64,000 bases of DNA from Cherax quadricarinatus (Eukaryota > Arthropoda > Malacostraca > Decapoda > Parastacidae), in assembly GCF_038502225.1 (NCBI RefSeq), contig NW_027196416.1:1-64000 (forward strand), in the 5' to 3' direction. Shown here one piece after another: positions 21,266-33,100 of this stretch (position 1 is the stretch's first letter; each line of letters starts with the position of its first letter). A program made the position numbers and the translations under genes. The notes under the pieces are model-generated. The model was given only the letters and a program-made list of their open reading frames with translations, ran no database searches and was not told where the DNA came from.

Positions 21266-22416
21266 GGGACGGTTTGACTGGGGCGCTCGAATTCCCCTGA
21301 ATTGGAAGAATGAGCCTGGTTCTGGTTAGTTTGAGAACCACGACGTCTGTTTCCTCTACGGGTTCTGCGGTTGGAACGGCCACGGAAAGACATAGAGTAC
21401 TGAAGGTTGTAGAGAGCATTGCACTCAGATGTGTCATGTCCATGTATTCTATGATAAGTACAGTAGGGAAGATCTGACTGGTACTCATCATCAGTACGAC
21501 GCCTCTTAGGGTAACTATCAGGACAATTAATTGCAATATGGCCACGGAGACCACAGTTGTAACAAGTCCGCTGACTATGGTTACTGAATGTACTATGAAT
21601 ACTACGAGGTTTATAATGACTCTGTACACTGGTCCTTGGTGATCTCTGCGATGGTTGACGACCACGATTTGTCTCTGTGGCGCAAACAAGAGGTGGTGCA
21701 GACTGAGGCATAGGTGTGAAATTACTTTTGATACATGGGAAAGTACCCTGGGGGCACAAGGAACGTACATGATTTAGGGCTGTAAGTGGTTCCATCGTCA
21801 CAGTTGGAGGATTAGCCTCATAAGCACACACGGAAGCAGGTGGCATTAGTTCTTTAATTGCTCCAAAAGCTGCTATTTTAGCAAACGGTTCTGTGAATGG
21901 TTTAACCTCGTCAGGGACAAAAGCTGAGGACTGGACAGCATTGATAAATGATTCATTAGTCATGGGTGTAGCATTCACTAGTTCCCTAAGAACGACATAT
22001 GGATCAGCTGTTTTTACTGGTACAAGGAAAGAACGAATCAGTTCCTCATATTGTGACCACTTAGTAAGATTCCTGAAGTCACGCATATCAAGGAGATCAA
22101 CAACGTGAACAGCAGCAGGGGATCGATGAAGAGCTTCTTTAGCAAGTCTGATAAGACTTTCCTCTGAAGGAGGACCTTCAACTAGAGCATTAGCACGAGA
22201 ACGAATGGCAGTAAACCATGCTTCAAGACTATGTACATGGCCATTGAATAAAGGTAACGCATCAAGGGAATCACGAGTATAACTATAGTATCTCAGTGTC
22301 TGGGTCGGTCTGTCAGTCGCTAAGGAACTGTGAGGACTGATGACAGGAGCAGCAGTAGCCTGAGAGGTCTGAGTGTCGACATTCACTAAAGTATCACTTG
22401 ACGGCATGTGAGACAT
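21259..22416 (-). CDS. gag: Gag with zinc knuckle
   Basis: Capsid/nucleocapsid polyprotein packaging element RNA. I chose the ATG at 22,416 (MSHMPSSD): 31 hydrophobic codons upstream in the same frame look like leader sequence. Length 385 residues. The middle is a helical capsid-like region (LPLFNGHVHSLEAWFTAIRS). A CCHC knuckle, CYNCGLRGHIAINC, lies at about 285-298. A second Cys/His cluster (CTYHRIHGHDTSEC) follows about 25 residues after it. The basic C-terminus (RSNRRTRRGNRRRG) suits RNA binding. The stop overlaps the protease ATG by a few bases. The frame is intact. Confidence 0.88.
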   Translation of the reverse strand: MSHMPSSDTLVNVDTQTSQATAAPVISPHSSLATDRPTQTLRYYSYTRDSLDALPLFNGHVHSLEAWFTAIRSRANALVEGPPSEESLIRLAKEALHRSPAAVHVVDLLDMRDFRNLTKWSQYEELIRSFLVPVKTADPYVVLRELVNATPMTNESFINAVQSSAFVPDEVKPFTEPFAKIAAFGAIKELMPPASVCAYEANPPTVTMEPLTALNHVRSLCPQGTFPCIKSNFTPMPQSAPPLVCATETNRGRQPSQRSPRTSVQSHYKPRSIHSTFSNHSQRTCYNCGLRGHIAINCPDSYPKRRRTDDEYQSDLPYCTYHRIHGHDTSECNALYNLQYSMSFRGRSNRRTRRGNRRRGSQTNQNQAHSSNSGEFERPSQTVPW

Positions 22417-24598
22417 AATGGCAAAGAAGTTGCACGAGAACAAATAAGGCAAAAATAATGAACAATAAAAATGATACAAAATGCTAAAATTGAAATAAGA
22501 GAGATACAACTAATTCTGCTGAAGTAATAAAAAAAAATGTTTAAGATACACTGCAAGAGGAAGAACAAATCAATGTAAAGGACTGCTGGCCAAGATAAAA
22601 ATTACATTGAAATTTACAAGTAAAAATATTACTGGAGACTGAATTAAATGCAAAATGAGCTGTCTGTACTCTTGCTAATAAAGGAATTAACTAATAAAAT
22701 TTTAAATCAATGGAAAAAGTGTAAAATAATATTACTAAATTGTATGCAACGAGAGATAACTGGGAAATTTAAATATTTTCTAAGAATGTATAAACAAAAT
22801 TAAAATATAATGCAAAGATAACATCAGGAAAATTAATAAAATGAAAAACAAGATGCAATAATAAACTGAGAATAATAATGCATAAAAATATCAAGAAAAG
22901 AAAATAATTCACTGCAGAACAAGTTCAACAAAATAAGGCATAGAAATAATCACTGCAGTAATAAAGTTACACTGGGAAAATGCAGGTTAAATAATAAAAT
23001 AAAAATATGAAGAAAAACTGATTGAACACTTTAACTCTTAATGGTAAATTAGACAAAACAATTTACTCAAACAGAGTAAAGAAAACACTTTACGTTAAAA
23101 AGAAATTGAAATTACACTAAGAGTGAATTTGTTCAAAGAAATATGAACAATATGAATAAAAATAAAACAAGAAACAAAACTGGAAGTGTAACGCTTACAA
23201 GTGGCGGGGCACACAACACTTAATCACGTATTCATTATTTTAGTATATTCTTACAACAAAATCTTGCTGTGACTGATACGACAAAAATTTGCTGGCAAAA
23301 ATAATGGTACACAAGTCTGCGAAAAAATTAGAGGAATGAGACACTGCTGGCATACGAAAAAAAGGTACACATAGAAATAAATGGATAATTTAGGATTCTG
23401 GGTGAATATCACTGCATGAACTACAATGACAAATACTGGAGAATACAATGCTGAAAGAATACAAGAAAAAAAAATGAATCACTTCACACGGAGTGACTGA
23501 CTGGTACACTACACAATAATACTTACTACAGACAGAGAGTAGCATAAAATAAAACACAGATAAAAAGATATGAGATGAGCGAAAACACTGAAAAATATTG
23601 CAAAAAAAAATGAGTCAAAGAAACACTGAGTCTACACAGAAAACACAAGGTTTAGAGTACACAAGAAATTCACTATAAATGTCTCACACACGCAAATGTC
23701 TTTAAATGCAAGAAAAATGTCTCTAAACAGAAAATTATCACTGGAGTCTGGAGTAGTCGACGGTGATGGTGACGAGGGTAGGTTGTCGAAGGTTGTCCTG
23801 CGCGGTGATGACTGACGCTTCCTACACTCACTGTTGTCGGAAGAAATGCGCTTTCTCGGTGAACTCACATAACGGGCTTTATCGTCGGCGCTCAGCTACA
23901 ATCTCTTGACCAATTATGTGAGCCAAAACAGTATTAGGACCCGGTACAAGGGTGCAAACAACCACAGGTAGATGAGGTGGGTGGCTGGTGGTGGTGTGAG
24001 TAGAGTGGCGGGTGGTGGTGAGAGTGGCTCTCGCTGGCGCTCACTGGCGTGCACTCCACTCACTACCCACGAAGGTGGCTTGATAAGCCACTCTATGCCA
24101 CAGGGATGGTGAAGACCACTCTTAGCATCCAACTGGGAGCACAAAGCGATATATGAAACAATACTTCAGAGGAACTTGCGTGGCTTACTTCTCTCTCTCA
24201 GCTGGGTTAGAAGCTGGGTTGGCTGACTGGCTTAACCCACGAGAATGGCTGACTGGAAGACGGGTAACGATGCACACAGCATGAAGGAGCAGGTGGATGA
24301 CAGGAGACAGGCTGGATGACAGGCGGACTGGCGTTCACTTCCACAGTCTGGCTTACTGACTGGCTTAATTGCAAAATCCGGGTCAACCCCTCGGAGATTG
24401 AAGCAATTAGCACACAAACTAAGCCAGGAAGCTTGAAAAACGGCTGTAACAGGCGTGCAGGCTGGAGTACACAGGGTGGTGGTGAGTGAGGGTAAGCGAG
24501 TAGCTACGGTTGACCTTTGACCCGCCGGCTCCCCACAAACAGGCTTCTAACGTCTTGAAATACCCTTAAATCCACGCTCCCACACCGCTGTCACCATT
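22417..24598 (-). other. unusually long 5' leader of the LTR element
   Basis: About 2.2 kb between the right LTR and gag. In sense orientation the gag-proximal ~1.2 kb is T-rich (plus strand A-rich, 22,430-23,650) and the LTR-proximal part is GC-richer. No domain-like frame seen. A strong splice donor (GTGAGT, sense, at 23,868-23,863) and an acceptor (TATTTCAATTTTAG, ending at 22,484) would remove about 1.4 kb, including upstream ATGs. Confidence 0.6.
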
Positions 24599-24890
24599 TG
24601 TCATGTGGGGTTCGAAACGTGGATTGGGTAAAAATACTCACGTAGGCTGTTAGTACGTATATTATAACGACGGAAGTATGGGAAGCGCCACAGCCGGCCT
24701 GTCTCTCTGCTCTCTATCGTAAGACTGACTACTCACAGTGCCCATATGTGAGGGGGTGTTTGAAATCCTGCTAGGTCAGCAGCAATATAAATACAGTCAG
24801 TGATTCACGCCGAGACGGTTGGTAGTGAGTCATCTACTGGTACACTGGTTACTGGTAACTGGTTACTAGGAACTGGTACTACTACTGAGA
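24599..24890 (-). repeat. 5' LTR (right), probably lacking its outer 36 bp
   Basis: Matches 16,296-16,587 with about three differences. On the minus strand it starts TCTCAGTAGTAG, not TG, and abuts the 40-bp satellite directly. The left LTR continues 36 bp to a TG terminus, so the outer end here was probably deleted. Confidence 0.8.
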
Positions 24891-25573
24891 AGGTGTTATA
24901 TAACTGGTAACACCTTACTGACAGTCACTGAGGTGTTATATAACTGGTAACACCTAACTGACAGTCACTGAGGTGTTATATAACTGGTAACACCTTACTG
25001 ACAGTCACTGAGGTGTTATATAACTGGTAACACCTTACTGACAGTCACTGAGGTGTTATATAACTGGTAACACCTTACTGACAGTCACTGAGGTGTTATA
25101 TAACTGGTAACACCTTACTGACAGTCACTGAGGTGTTACATAACTAGTAACACCTTACTGACAGTCACTGAGGTGTTATATAACTGGTAACACCTTACTG
25201 ACAGTCACTGAGGTGTTATATAACTGGTAACACCTTACTGACAGTCACTGAGGTGTTATATAACTTGTAACACCTTGCTGACAGTCACTGAGGTGTTATA
25301 TAACTGGTAACACCTAACTGACAGTCACTGAGGTGTTATATAACTGGTAACACCTTGCTGACAGTCACTGAGGTGTTACATAACTGGTAACACCTTATTG
25401 ACAGTCACTGAGGTGTTATATAACTGGTAACACCTTACTGACAGTCACTGAGGTGTTACATAACTGGTAACACCTTACTGACAGTCACTGAGGTGTTATA
25501 TAACTGGTAACACCTTACTGACAGTCACTGAGGTGTTACATAACTGGTAACACCTTACTGACAGTCACTGAGG
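24891..25573. repeat. 40-bp satellite, right part
   Basis: About 17 copies of the same unit as 15,993-16,295, with the GGTGTTA(T/C)/GTAACACC inverted repeat. The array is cut off at 25,573 by a LINE 5' junction. Confidence 0.95.
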
Positions 25574-28182
25574 TCGTTGGAAAATCAACCTTCCACTGCA
25601 ATTGACGACGCGATCAGGTCCCTTCATAATCGAATAATTGAAGCTACTAATGCAACTTGTCAATTAGCTTCCACAAAGATATACCAACAATATAAACCTA
25701 CTAGGGAAATTAGAGACAATTTAAGAAATTATCAAGCAGAATGTCGAAGGCATCTTCAAACGCGACAACCACCAGTAGCTACATTGAATAGATTAAGGCA
25801 AGAATTAATTAACATGATTAGTCATCACAAACGGGACTTATGGAAATTGCTAGTTCTTCAAGCTAATCAGTATAAACGTGAGCCAGCAAAATTTTGGAAT
25901 AAGATCCGACAACTTTTAGGGGCAAAGCAGAAGGCTCCTAACTACCTAATTCATACCTTCACTGATGAGGATGATGATGTTGAGATTAAACTTGACGATC
26001 CACAGGACCAGGCTAATTTGATGGGTGATGTATGGGAGAAAATTCTCTCCCTCAATAACAGTCGTCAATTTAACAATAATCACTCTCAGTTGGTAAATGA
26101 ATGGAGAGATGAGAACTTAGATGATCTACAACCACTACCTTCCATCGATACATCAACTCTTGAAGACGCCCACCCGCTTACTAGACCTATTACATTACTC
26201 GAGATAAGTCAGGTTATTGGAAGAATGCGAAATAGAGCCCCTGGTCTCTCTGAAATAACAATGAAACAAATAAAGTTCCTACCCAGAAATTGTACACAGT
26301 CTTTGGTTAATATCTTTAATGCCATCTTGGCCTCAGGACATTTTCCAGTGGTTTTTAAGACTGCTAGGATGATCTTTCTTGCTAAGCCCAATAAAAACAT
26401 CCATCAACCAGGGAACCATAGACCTATATCTTTACTTGAAGTCACTGGGAAAGTTTTTGAGAAGATCATTTCCAACAGACTGAACTACTATATGGAGTTT
26501 AATCATCTTTTTACTGAAAAACAATTTGGCTTTAGAACACATAGAGGTACTTATCATGCAATAAATATTATTTTCGATACTTTAGCAAGTCTAAAACATC
26601 AGGGCAATCTTGCCCTAATTGCCACCAGAGATGTTCATAAAGCTTTTGAAAGCTTATGGCATGATGGTCTTATATACACACTTATTGACCTACCAGACCA
26701 TAACTGGACCTTTCTCAGATTAATATATAACTTCTTAACTCAAAGAAAAATCATTCCCACCTTTCACGGCAGGTCAACAGAGCCTTTTATACCAACAGCT
26801 GGTGTCCCACAAGGTTCTTGTCTTAGTCCAATTCTGTTCAACATTTATGTGAATGACCTTCCTCAACCAAAGTTTAATGATACAATTATAACACAGTTTG
26901 CAGATGATGTTATTCATGTCGTCTCATCAACTCCTGTAACAGGAAAATACAAGTATGAGAGAGTCATAGAAAAAATGAATATTGAACTTCGTCGAACATA
27001 TAATTGGGAAAAGAAAAAGAGAATTACGACTAATCCTGACAAAGTCCTTGTTAGCACGATAGGATGTTTTGCATCAACCATCGAAGATAAAGGGGGTATC
27101 TCCATCAGAGGTACACCTGTAGCCATTAGAAACCCTAACAAGATCTTTGGATATGAAATAGACAGGCTGCTCCACTCAACATCTCATGTAAATAAAAAGA
27201 TTAACATAGCCAAAGCCTGTCTTAGCAGTCTCTTTCGATTCAATCAAGCTCCTCCACATGTCAAAAAACATCTGTATAAAATGATAATAAGACCTATACT
27301 CGAATATTCATGTGTCCCAATGTCATTAACAGCAAAGACCAACATGCTACGGTTACAAAGGGTCCAGAATAGAGCTCTTAGCTTCATTACGGGCACCAGG
27401 AGGAGAGACAGAGTTAAAATGGCAGATTTACAAGTACAACAAGATATTACTGGCTTAAATGTACGCCTTGACACCCTGAAAAAGAAACAACTCTATACAA
27501 TGCAAGAACTATACATGCCAGATAGAGAACATCCTATACAAGTTGTAAATACCACGGATTATGTCATCAATACTCCTCACAGGACTCAAAGAATGACTCT
27601 CCCACAGAGGGTCCGTCGTTTTATCCGTAAAGATGATTACCCTCGACCAATGATATTGAGCAACCTCCCTGAAGATGAAGATGATTGGGTAACACCAGAA
27701 CCCTTCTATGTTTACTGAGAAAATCATCGCCCCCAATTAGGGAGACATTTTATATAACATTCTACTGTAAAAAATATGCTAAATTTACTATGGCAGGACA
27801 CCACCCGTAAGAAGCCATTGTCAAGTAATTCTTTATAAACTGGCCAGAAAATTATTGCCGTCCTTGTCACTTAAATATCCGTTGTGCAATCGCCAAACAA
27901 AAAAAAAATTGCAACTTGTATAATTACTACCAGTTCAGAGTCATGTACTTATATATCTGTTATATCTATGTGACTCTGATGGGTTAGTATTATACCCCTT
28001 AAATAATATCTTATCATTTCACGTACACTTTTTAAATTACACCAAAGTGGTTGGGCCACTTACCTTTTATATCCTACCTCTCTCCCCCCTCCCACCCTTT
28101 TCCAATATTTCTATCCTTACCCATCCTTCTTCCTTACCCATCTTACCAAAGCTCTGGTCATAAGAAGAAGAAGAAGAAGAAG
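25574..28182 (+). mobile_element. 5'-truncated LINE with (AAG)n tail
   Basis: Starts abruptly in the 40-bp satellite at about 25,574, carries an RT frame without endonuclease, a 3' UTR (27,719-28,160) and a tail of six AAG repeats ending at 28,182. The 5' truncation with a short repeat tail is the usual product of target-primed reverse transcription. The 16-bp satellite begins at the next base. Confidence 0.85.
25577..27718 (+). CDS. LINE reverse transcriptase, 5'-truncated, frame open
   Basis: The frame is open from 25,562, inside the satellite, to TGA at 27,718. There is no ATG near its start, so it is a fragment of a longer ORF2 lacking the endonuclease. Motifs: NRAPGLSEITMKQIKFLP, NHRPISLLEVTGKVFEKII, EKQFGFR, RDVHKAFESLWHDGL (catalytic Asp), AGVPQGSCLSPILFN and QFADDVIHV at about residue 441. 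A thumb-like region and a basic C-terminus follow. Over 700 codons without a stop suggests a recent insertion. It differs clearly from the CR1-type elements at 11.7 and 51.1 kb; I would place it near the Jockey/I/Nimb group but cannot decide. As a truncated insertion it is unlikely to be expressed. Confidence 0.85.
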   Translation: MENQPSTAIDDAIRSLHNRIIEATNATCQLASTKIYQQYKPTREIRDNLRNYQAECRRHLQTRQPPVATLNRLRQELINMISHHKRDLWKLLVLQANQYKREPAKFWNKIRQLLGAKQKAPNYLIHTFTDEDDDVEIKLDDPQDQANLMGDVWEKILSLNNSRQFNNNHSQLVNEWRDENLDDLQPLPSIDTSTLEDAHPLTRPITLLEISQVIGRMRNRAPGLSEITMKQIKFLPRNCTQSLVNIFNAILASGHFPVVFKTARMIFLAKPNKNIHQPGNHRPISLLEVTGKVFEKIISNRLNYYMEFNHLFTEKQFGFRTHRGTYHAINIIFDTLASLKHQGNLALIATRDVHKAFESLWHDGLIYTLIDLPDHNWTFLRLIYNFLTQRKIIPTFHGRSTEPFIPTAGVPQGSCLSPILFNIYVNDLPQPKFNDTIITQFADDVIHVVSSTPVTGKYKYERVIEKMNIELRRTYNWEKKKRITTNPDKVLVSTIGCFASTIEDKGGISIRGTPVAIRNPNKIFGYEIDRLLHSTSHVNKKINIAKACLSSLFRFNQAPPHVKKHLYKMIIRPILEYSCVPMSLTAKTNMLRLQRVQNRALSFITGTRRRDRVKMADLQVQQDITGLNVRLDTLKKKQLYTMQELYMPDREHPIQVVNTTDYVINTPHRTQRMTLPQRVRRFIRKDDYPRPMILSNLPEDEDDWVTPEPFYVY

Positions 28183-30120
28183 GGTCAGGTGTGGGCAGGA
28201 TCAGGTGTGGGCAGGGTCAGGTGTGGGCAGGATCAGGTGTGGGTAGGGTCAAGTGTGGGCAGGGTCAGGTGTGGGCAGGGTCTGGTGTGGTCATCATCAG
28301 GTGTGGCTAGGGTTATGTGTGGGATGGTTCAGGTGTGGGCAGGGTCAGGTGTGGTCATCCTCAGGTGTGGGCAGGGTCAGGTGTGGTCGTCCTCAGGTGT
28401 GGGCAGGGTCAGGTGTGGGCAAGGTCAGGTGTGAGCAGATCAGGTGTGGGCAGGGTCAGGCGTGGTTAGGGTCAAGTGTGGGCAGGGTAAGATGTGCTCA
28501 GGGTTAAGTGTGGTCATCGTGAGGAGTGTGAAGGGTCAGGTGTGGGCAGGGTCAGATGTGGTCATCGCCAGGTGTGGTTAGGGTCAGGTGTGGGCAGGGT
28601 CAGGTATGGGCGGGGTCAGATGTGGTCATCGTCAGGTATGGGCAGGGTCAAGTGTGGGCAGGGTCAGGTGTGGGCAGGGTCAGGTGTGGGCAGGGTCAGG
28701 TGTGGGCAGGGCCAGGTGTGGCCAGGGTTAGGTGTGAGCAGGATCAGGTGTGGGCAGGGTCAGGTATGGCCGGGGTCAGATGTGGTCATCGTCAGGTATG
28801 GGCAGGGTCAGATGTAGGCAGGGACAGGTGTGAGCAGGATCAGGTGTGGGCAGGGTCAGGTGTGGGCAGGGTCAGGTGTGGGCAGGGTCAGGTGTGGGCA
28901 GGGTTAGGTGTGAGCAGGATCAGGTGTGGGCAGGGTCAGGTGTGGGCAGGATCAGGTGTGGGCAGGGTCAAGTGTGGGCAGGGTCAGGTGTGGGCAGGGT
29001 CTGGTGTGGTCATCGTCGGTGTGGCTAGGGTTAATTGTGCGCTGGGTCAGGTGTGGAGAGGGTCAGGTGTCGGCAGGGTCAGGAATGGGCAGAGTCAGGT
29101 ATCGTCATGGTCAAGTATGGTTAGTGTCAGGTGTGGCAGAGTCAGGTGTGGGCAAGGTCAGATGTGGTCATCGCCAGGTGTGGTTAGGGTCAGGTGTGGG
29201 CAGGGTCTGGTATGGGCGGGGTCAGAAGTGGTCATCATTATGTGTAGGCAGGTTCAGGTATGGTTAGGTTTAGGTGTGGGCAGGGTCAGGTATGGTTAGG
29301 TTTAGGTGTGGGCAGGGTCAGGTATGGTTAGGTTTAGGTGTGGGCAGGGTCAAGTGTGGTCATTGTCAGGTGTAGGCAGGATCAGGTGTGGTTAGGGTTA
29401 GGTGTGGGCAGGGTCAGGTGTGGGCAGGGTGACGTGTGGTCATCGTCAGCTTTAGGTAGGGTCAGGTGTGGTTAGGGTTAGGTGTGGGCAGGGTCAGGTG
29501 TGGGCATGGTCAGGTATGGGAAGGTGTGGGTAGTGTCAGGTGTGGGCAGCTTCAGGTATGAGCAGGGTCAGGTATAAGCGGGGTCGGTCAGATGTGGTGA
29601 TCTTCAGGTGTGGCAGGGTCAGGTGTGGTTAGGGTTAGGTGTGGGCAGGGCCAGTTGTGGTCATTGTCACTTGTGGGCAGGGACAGGTGTGGCTAGGGTT
29701 AGGTGTGGGCAGGGTCAGGTGTGGGCAGGGTCAGGTGTGGGCAGGGTCAGGTGTGGTTATCGTCAGGTTTGGGCAGAGTAAGGTGTGGTTAGGGTTAGGT
29801 GTGGGCATGGTGAGGTTTGGGCAGGATCAGGTGTAGGTGGAGTCAGGTGTGGGCAGGGTCAGGTGTGGGCAGAGTCAGGTGTGGGCAGGGTTAGGTGTGG
29901 ACAGGGTTAGGTGTAGGCAGGGTCAGGCGTGGGCATCATCAGGTGTAGGCAGGGTCAGATATGCTCAGGGTTAGGTGTGGTCATCGTCAGGTGTGTGAAG
30001 GGTTAGGTGTGGGCAGTGTCAGGTGTGGGCAGTGTCAGGTGTGGGCAATGTCAGGTGTGGGCAGGGTCAGGTGTGGGCAGGGTCATGTGTGGGCAGGGTC
30101 AGGTGTGGGCAGGGTCATGT
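28183..30120. repeat. 16-bp satellite (GGGTCAGGTGTGGGCA), variable part
   Basis: Roughly 120 copies of a 16-bp unit with many variants (GTGGTCATC, GTGGTTAGG, GTATGGGC). The core TCAGGTGTGG is nearly invariant. All plus frames are open because the unit lacks stop codons. Confidence 0.95.
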
Positions 30121-33100
30121 GTGGACAAAGTCAGGTGTGGGCAGTGTCAGGTGTGGGCAGGTCAGGTGTGGACAAAGTCAGGTGTGGGCAGGGTCAGGTG
30201 TGGGCAGGTCAGGTGTGGACAAAGTCAGGTGTGGGCAGGGTCAGGTGTGGGCAGGTCAGGTGTGGACAAAGTCAGGTGTGGGCAGGGTCAGGTGTGGGCA
30301 GGGTCAGGTGTGGGCAGGTCAGGTGTGGACAAAGTCAGGTGTGGGCAGGGTCAGGTGTGGGCAGGGTCAGGTGTGGGCAGGTCAGGTGTGGACAAAGTCA
30401 GGTGTGGGCAGGGTCAGGTGTGGGCAGGTCAGGTGTGGACAATGTCAGGTGTGGGCAGGGTCAGGTGTGGGCAGGTCAGTCAGGTGGGCAGGGTCAGGTG
30501 TGGACAAAGTCAGGTGTGGGCAGGGTCAGGTGTGGGCAGGTCAGGTGTGGACAAAGTCAGGTGTGGGCAGGGTCAGGTGTGGGCAGGTCAGGTGTGGACA
30601 AAGTCAGGTGTGGGCAGGGTCAGGTGTGGGCAGGTCAGGTGTGGACAAAGTCAGGTGTGGGCAGGGTCAGGTGTGGGCAGGTCAGGTGTGGACAAAGTCA
30701 GGTGTGGGCAGGGTCAGGTGTGGGCAGGTCAGGTGTGGACAAAGTCAGGTGTGGGCAGGGTCAGGTGTGGGCAGGTCAGGTGTGGACAAAGTCAGGTGTG
30801 GGCAGGGTCAGGTGTGGGCAGGTCAGGTGTGGACAAAGTCAGGTGTGGGCAGGGTCAGGTGTGGGCAGGTCAGGTGTGGACAAAGTCAGGTGTGGGCAGG
30901 GTCAGGTGTGGGCAGGTCAGGTGTGGACAAAGTCAGGTGTGGGCAGGGTCAGGTGTGGGCAGGTCAGGTGTGGACAAAGTCAGGTGTGGGCAGGGTCAGG
31001 TGTGGGCAGGTCAGGTGTGGACAAAGTCAGGTGTGGGCAGGGTCAGGTGTGGGCAGGTCAGGTGTGGACAAAGTCAGGTGTGGGCAGGGTCAGGTGTGGG
31101 CAGGTCAGGTGTGGACAAAGTCAGGTGTGGGCAGGGTCAGGTGTGGGCTGGGTCAGGTGTGGGCAGGTCAGGTGTGGACAAAGTCAGGTGTGGGCAGGGT
31201 CAGGTGTGGACAGGACAGGTGTGGGCAGTCAGGTGTGGGCAGGGTCAGGTGTGGGCAGGTCAGGTGTGGACAAAGTCAGGTGTGGGCAGGGTCAGGTGTG
31301 GGCAGGTCAGGTGTGGACAAAGTCAGGTGTGGGCAGGGTCAGGTGTGGGCAGGTCAGGTGTGGACAAAGTCAGGTGTGGGCAGGGTCAGGTGTGGGCAGG
31401 TCAGGTGTGGACAAAGTCAGGTGTGGGCAGGGTCAGGTGTGGGCAGGTCAGGTGTGGACAAAGTCAGGTGTGGGCAGGGTCAGGTGTGGGCAGGTCAGGT
31501 GTGGACAAAGTCAGGTGTGGGCAGGGTCAGGTGTGGGCAGGTCAGGTGTGGACAAAGTCAGGTGTGGGCAGGGTCAGGTGTGCGCAGGTCAGGTGTGGAC
31601 AGGTGTGGACAAAGTCAGGTGTGGGCAGGGTCAGGTGTGGGCAGGTCAGGTGTGGACAAAGTCAGGTGTGGGCAGGGTCAGGTGTGTGGGCAGGTCAGGT
31701 GTGGGTCACAGGGTCAGGTGTCAGGTGTGGACAAAGTCAGGTGTGGGCAGGGTCAGGTGTGGGCAGGTCAGGTGTGGACAAAGTCAGGTGTGGGCAGGGT
31801 CAGGTGTGGGCAGGTCAGGTGTGGACAAAGTCAGGTGTGGGCAGGGTCAGGTGTGGGCAGGTCAGGTGTGGACAAAGTCAGGTGTGGGCAGGGTCAGGTG
31901 TGGGCAGGTCAGGTGTGGACAAAGTCAGGTGTGGGCAGGGTCAGGTGTGGGCAGGTCAGGTGTGGACAAAGTCAGGTGTGGGCAGGGTCAGGTGTGGGCA
32001 GGTCAGGTGTGGACAAAGTCAGGTGTGGGCAGGGTCAGGTGTGGGCAGGTCAGGTGTGGACAAAGTCAGGTGTGGGCAGGGTCAGGTGTGGGCAGGTCAG
32101 GTGTGGACAAAGTCAGGTGTGGGCAGGGTCAGGTGTGGGCAGGTCAGGTGTGGACAAAGTCAGGTGTGGGCAGGGTCAGGTGTGGGCAGGTCAGGTGTGG
32201 ACAAAGTCAGGTGTGGGCAGGGTCAGGTGTGGGCAGGTCAGGTGTGGACAAAGTCAGGTGTGGGCAGGTCAGGTGTGGACAAAGTCAGGTGTGGACAAAG
32301 TCAGGTGTCAGGTGTGGACAATGTCAGGTGTGGGCAGGGTCAGGTGTGGGCAGGTCAGGTGTGGACAAAGTCAGGTGTGGGCAGGGAGGTGTGGGCAGGT
32401 CAAAGTCAGGTGTGGGCAGGTCAGGTGTGGACAAAGTCAGGTGTGGGCAGGTCAGGTGTGGCAGGTCAGGTGTGGACAAAGTCAGGTGTGGGCAGGGCCA
32501 GTGTGGGGGCAGGTCAGGTGTGGACAAAGTCAGGTGTGGGCAGGTCAGGTGTGGACAAAGGTGTGGGCAGGTCAGGTGTGGACAAAGTCAGGTGTGGGCA
32601 GGTTCAGGTTTGGGCAGGTACGGTGTGGGCAGGTCAGGTGTGGACAAAGTCAGGTGTGGGCAGGGTCAGGTGTGGACAAAGTCAGGTGTGGGCAGGGTCA
32701 GGTGTGGACAAAGTCAGGTGTGGGCAGTGTCAGGTGTGGACAAAGTCAGGTGTGGGCAGGGTCAGGTGTGGACAAAGTCAGGTGTGGGCAGGGTCAGGTG
32801 TGGACAAAGTCAGGTGTGGGCAGGGTCAGGTGTGGGCAGGTCAGGTGTGGACAAAGTCAGGTGTGGGCAGGGTCAGGTGTGGGCAGGGTCAGGTGTGGGC
32901 AGGTCAGGTGTGGACAAAGTCAGGTGTGGGCAGGGTCAGGTGTGGGCAGGTCAGGTGTGGACAAAGTCAGGTGTGGGCAGGGTCAGGTGTGGGCAGGTCA
33001 GGTGTGGACAAAGTCAGGTGTGGACAAAGTCAGGTGTGGGCAGGTCAGGTGTGGACAAAGTCAGGTGTGGGCAGGGTCAGGTGTGGGCAGGTCAGGTGTG

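Larger units (their letters stand above)
16296..24890 (-). mobile_element. Ty3/gypsy-type LTR retrotransposon nested in the 40-bp satellite
   Basis: Direct repeats of 292 bp (16,296-16,587 and 24,599-24,890) flank gag, protease and pol on the minus strand. The domain order protease-RT-RNaseH-integrase is that of Ty3/gypsy. Only about three differences are visible between the repeats (near 16,390, 16,488 and 16,523), which suggests a young insertion. No envelope frame fits between the pol end (17,041) and the left LTR. A candidate tRNA primer site (TGGTGACAGCGG, minus strand) starts two bases inside the right LTR. I see no clear polypurine tract. One homopolymer frameshift separates protease from pol. 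It is probably non-autonomous as written. Confidence 0.93.

Noticed and set aside
29260..29660. Telomere-like TTAGG repeats
   Set aside because: GGTTAGG occurs only as a variant inside the 16-bp satellite; there is no run of tandem pentamers.
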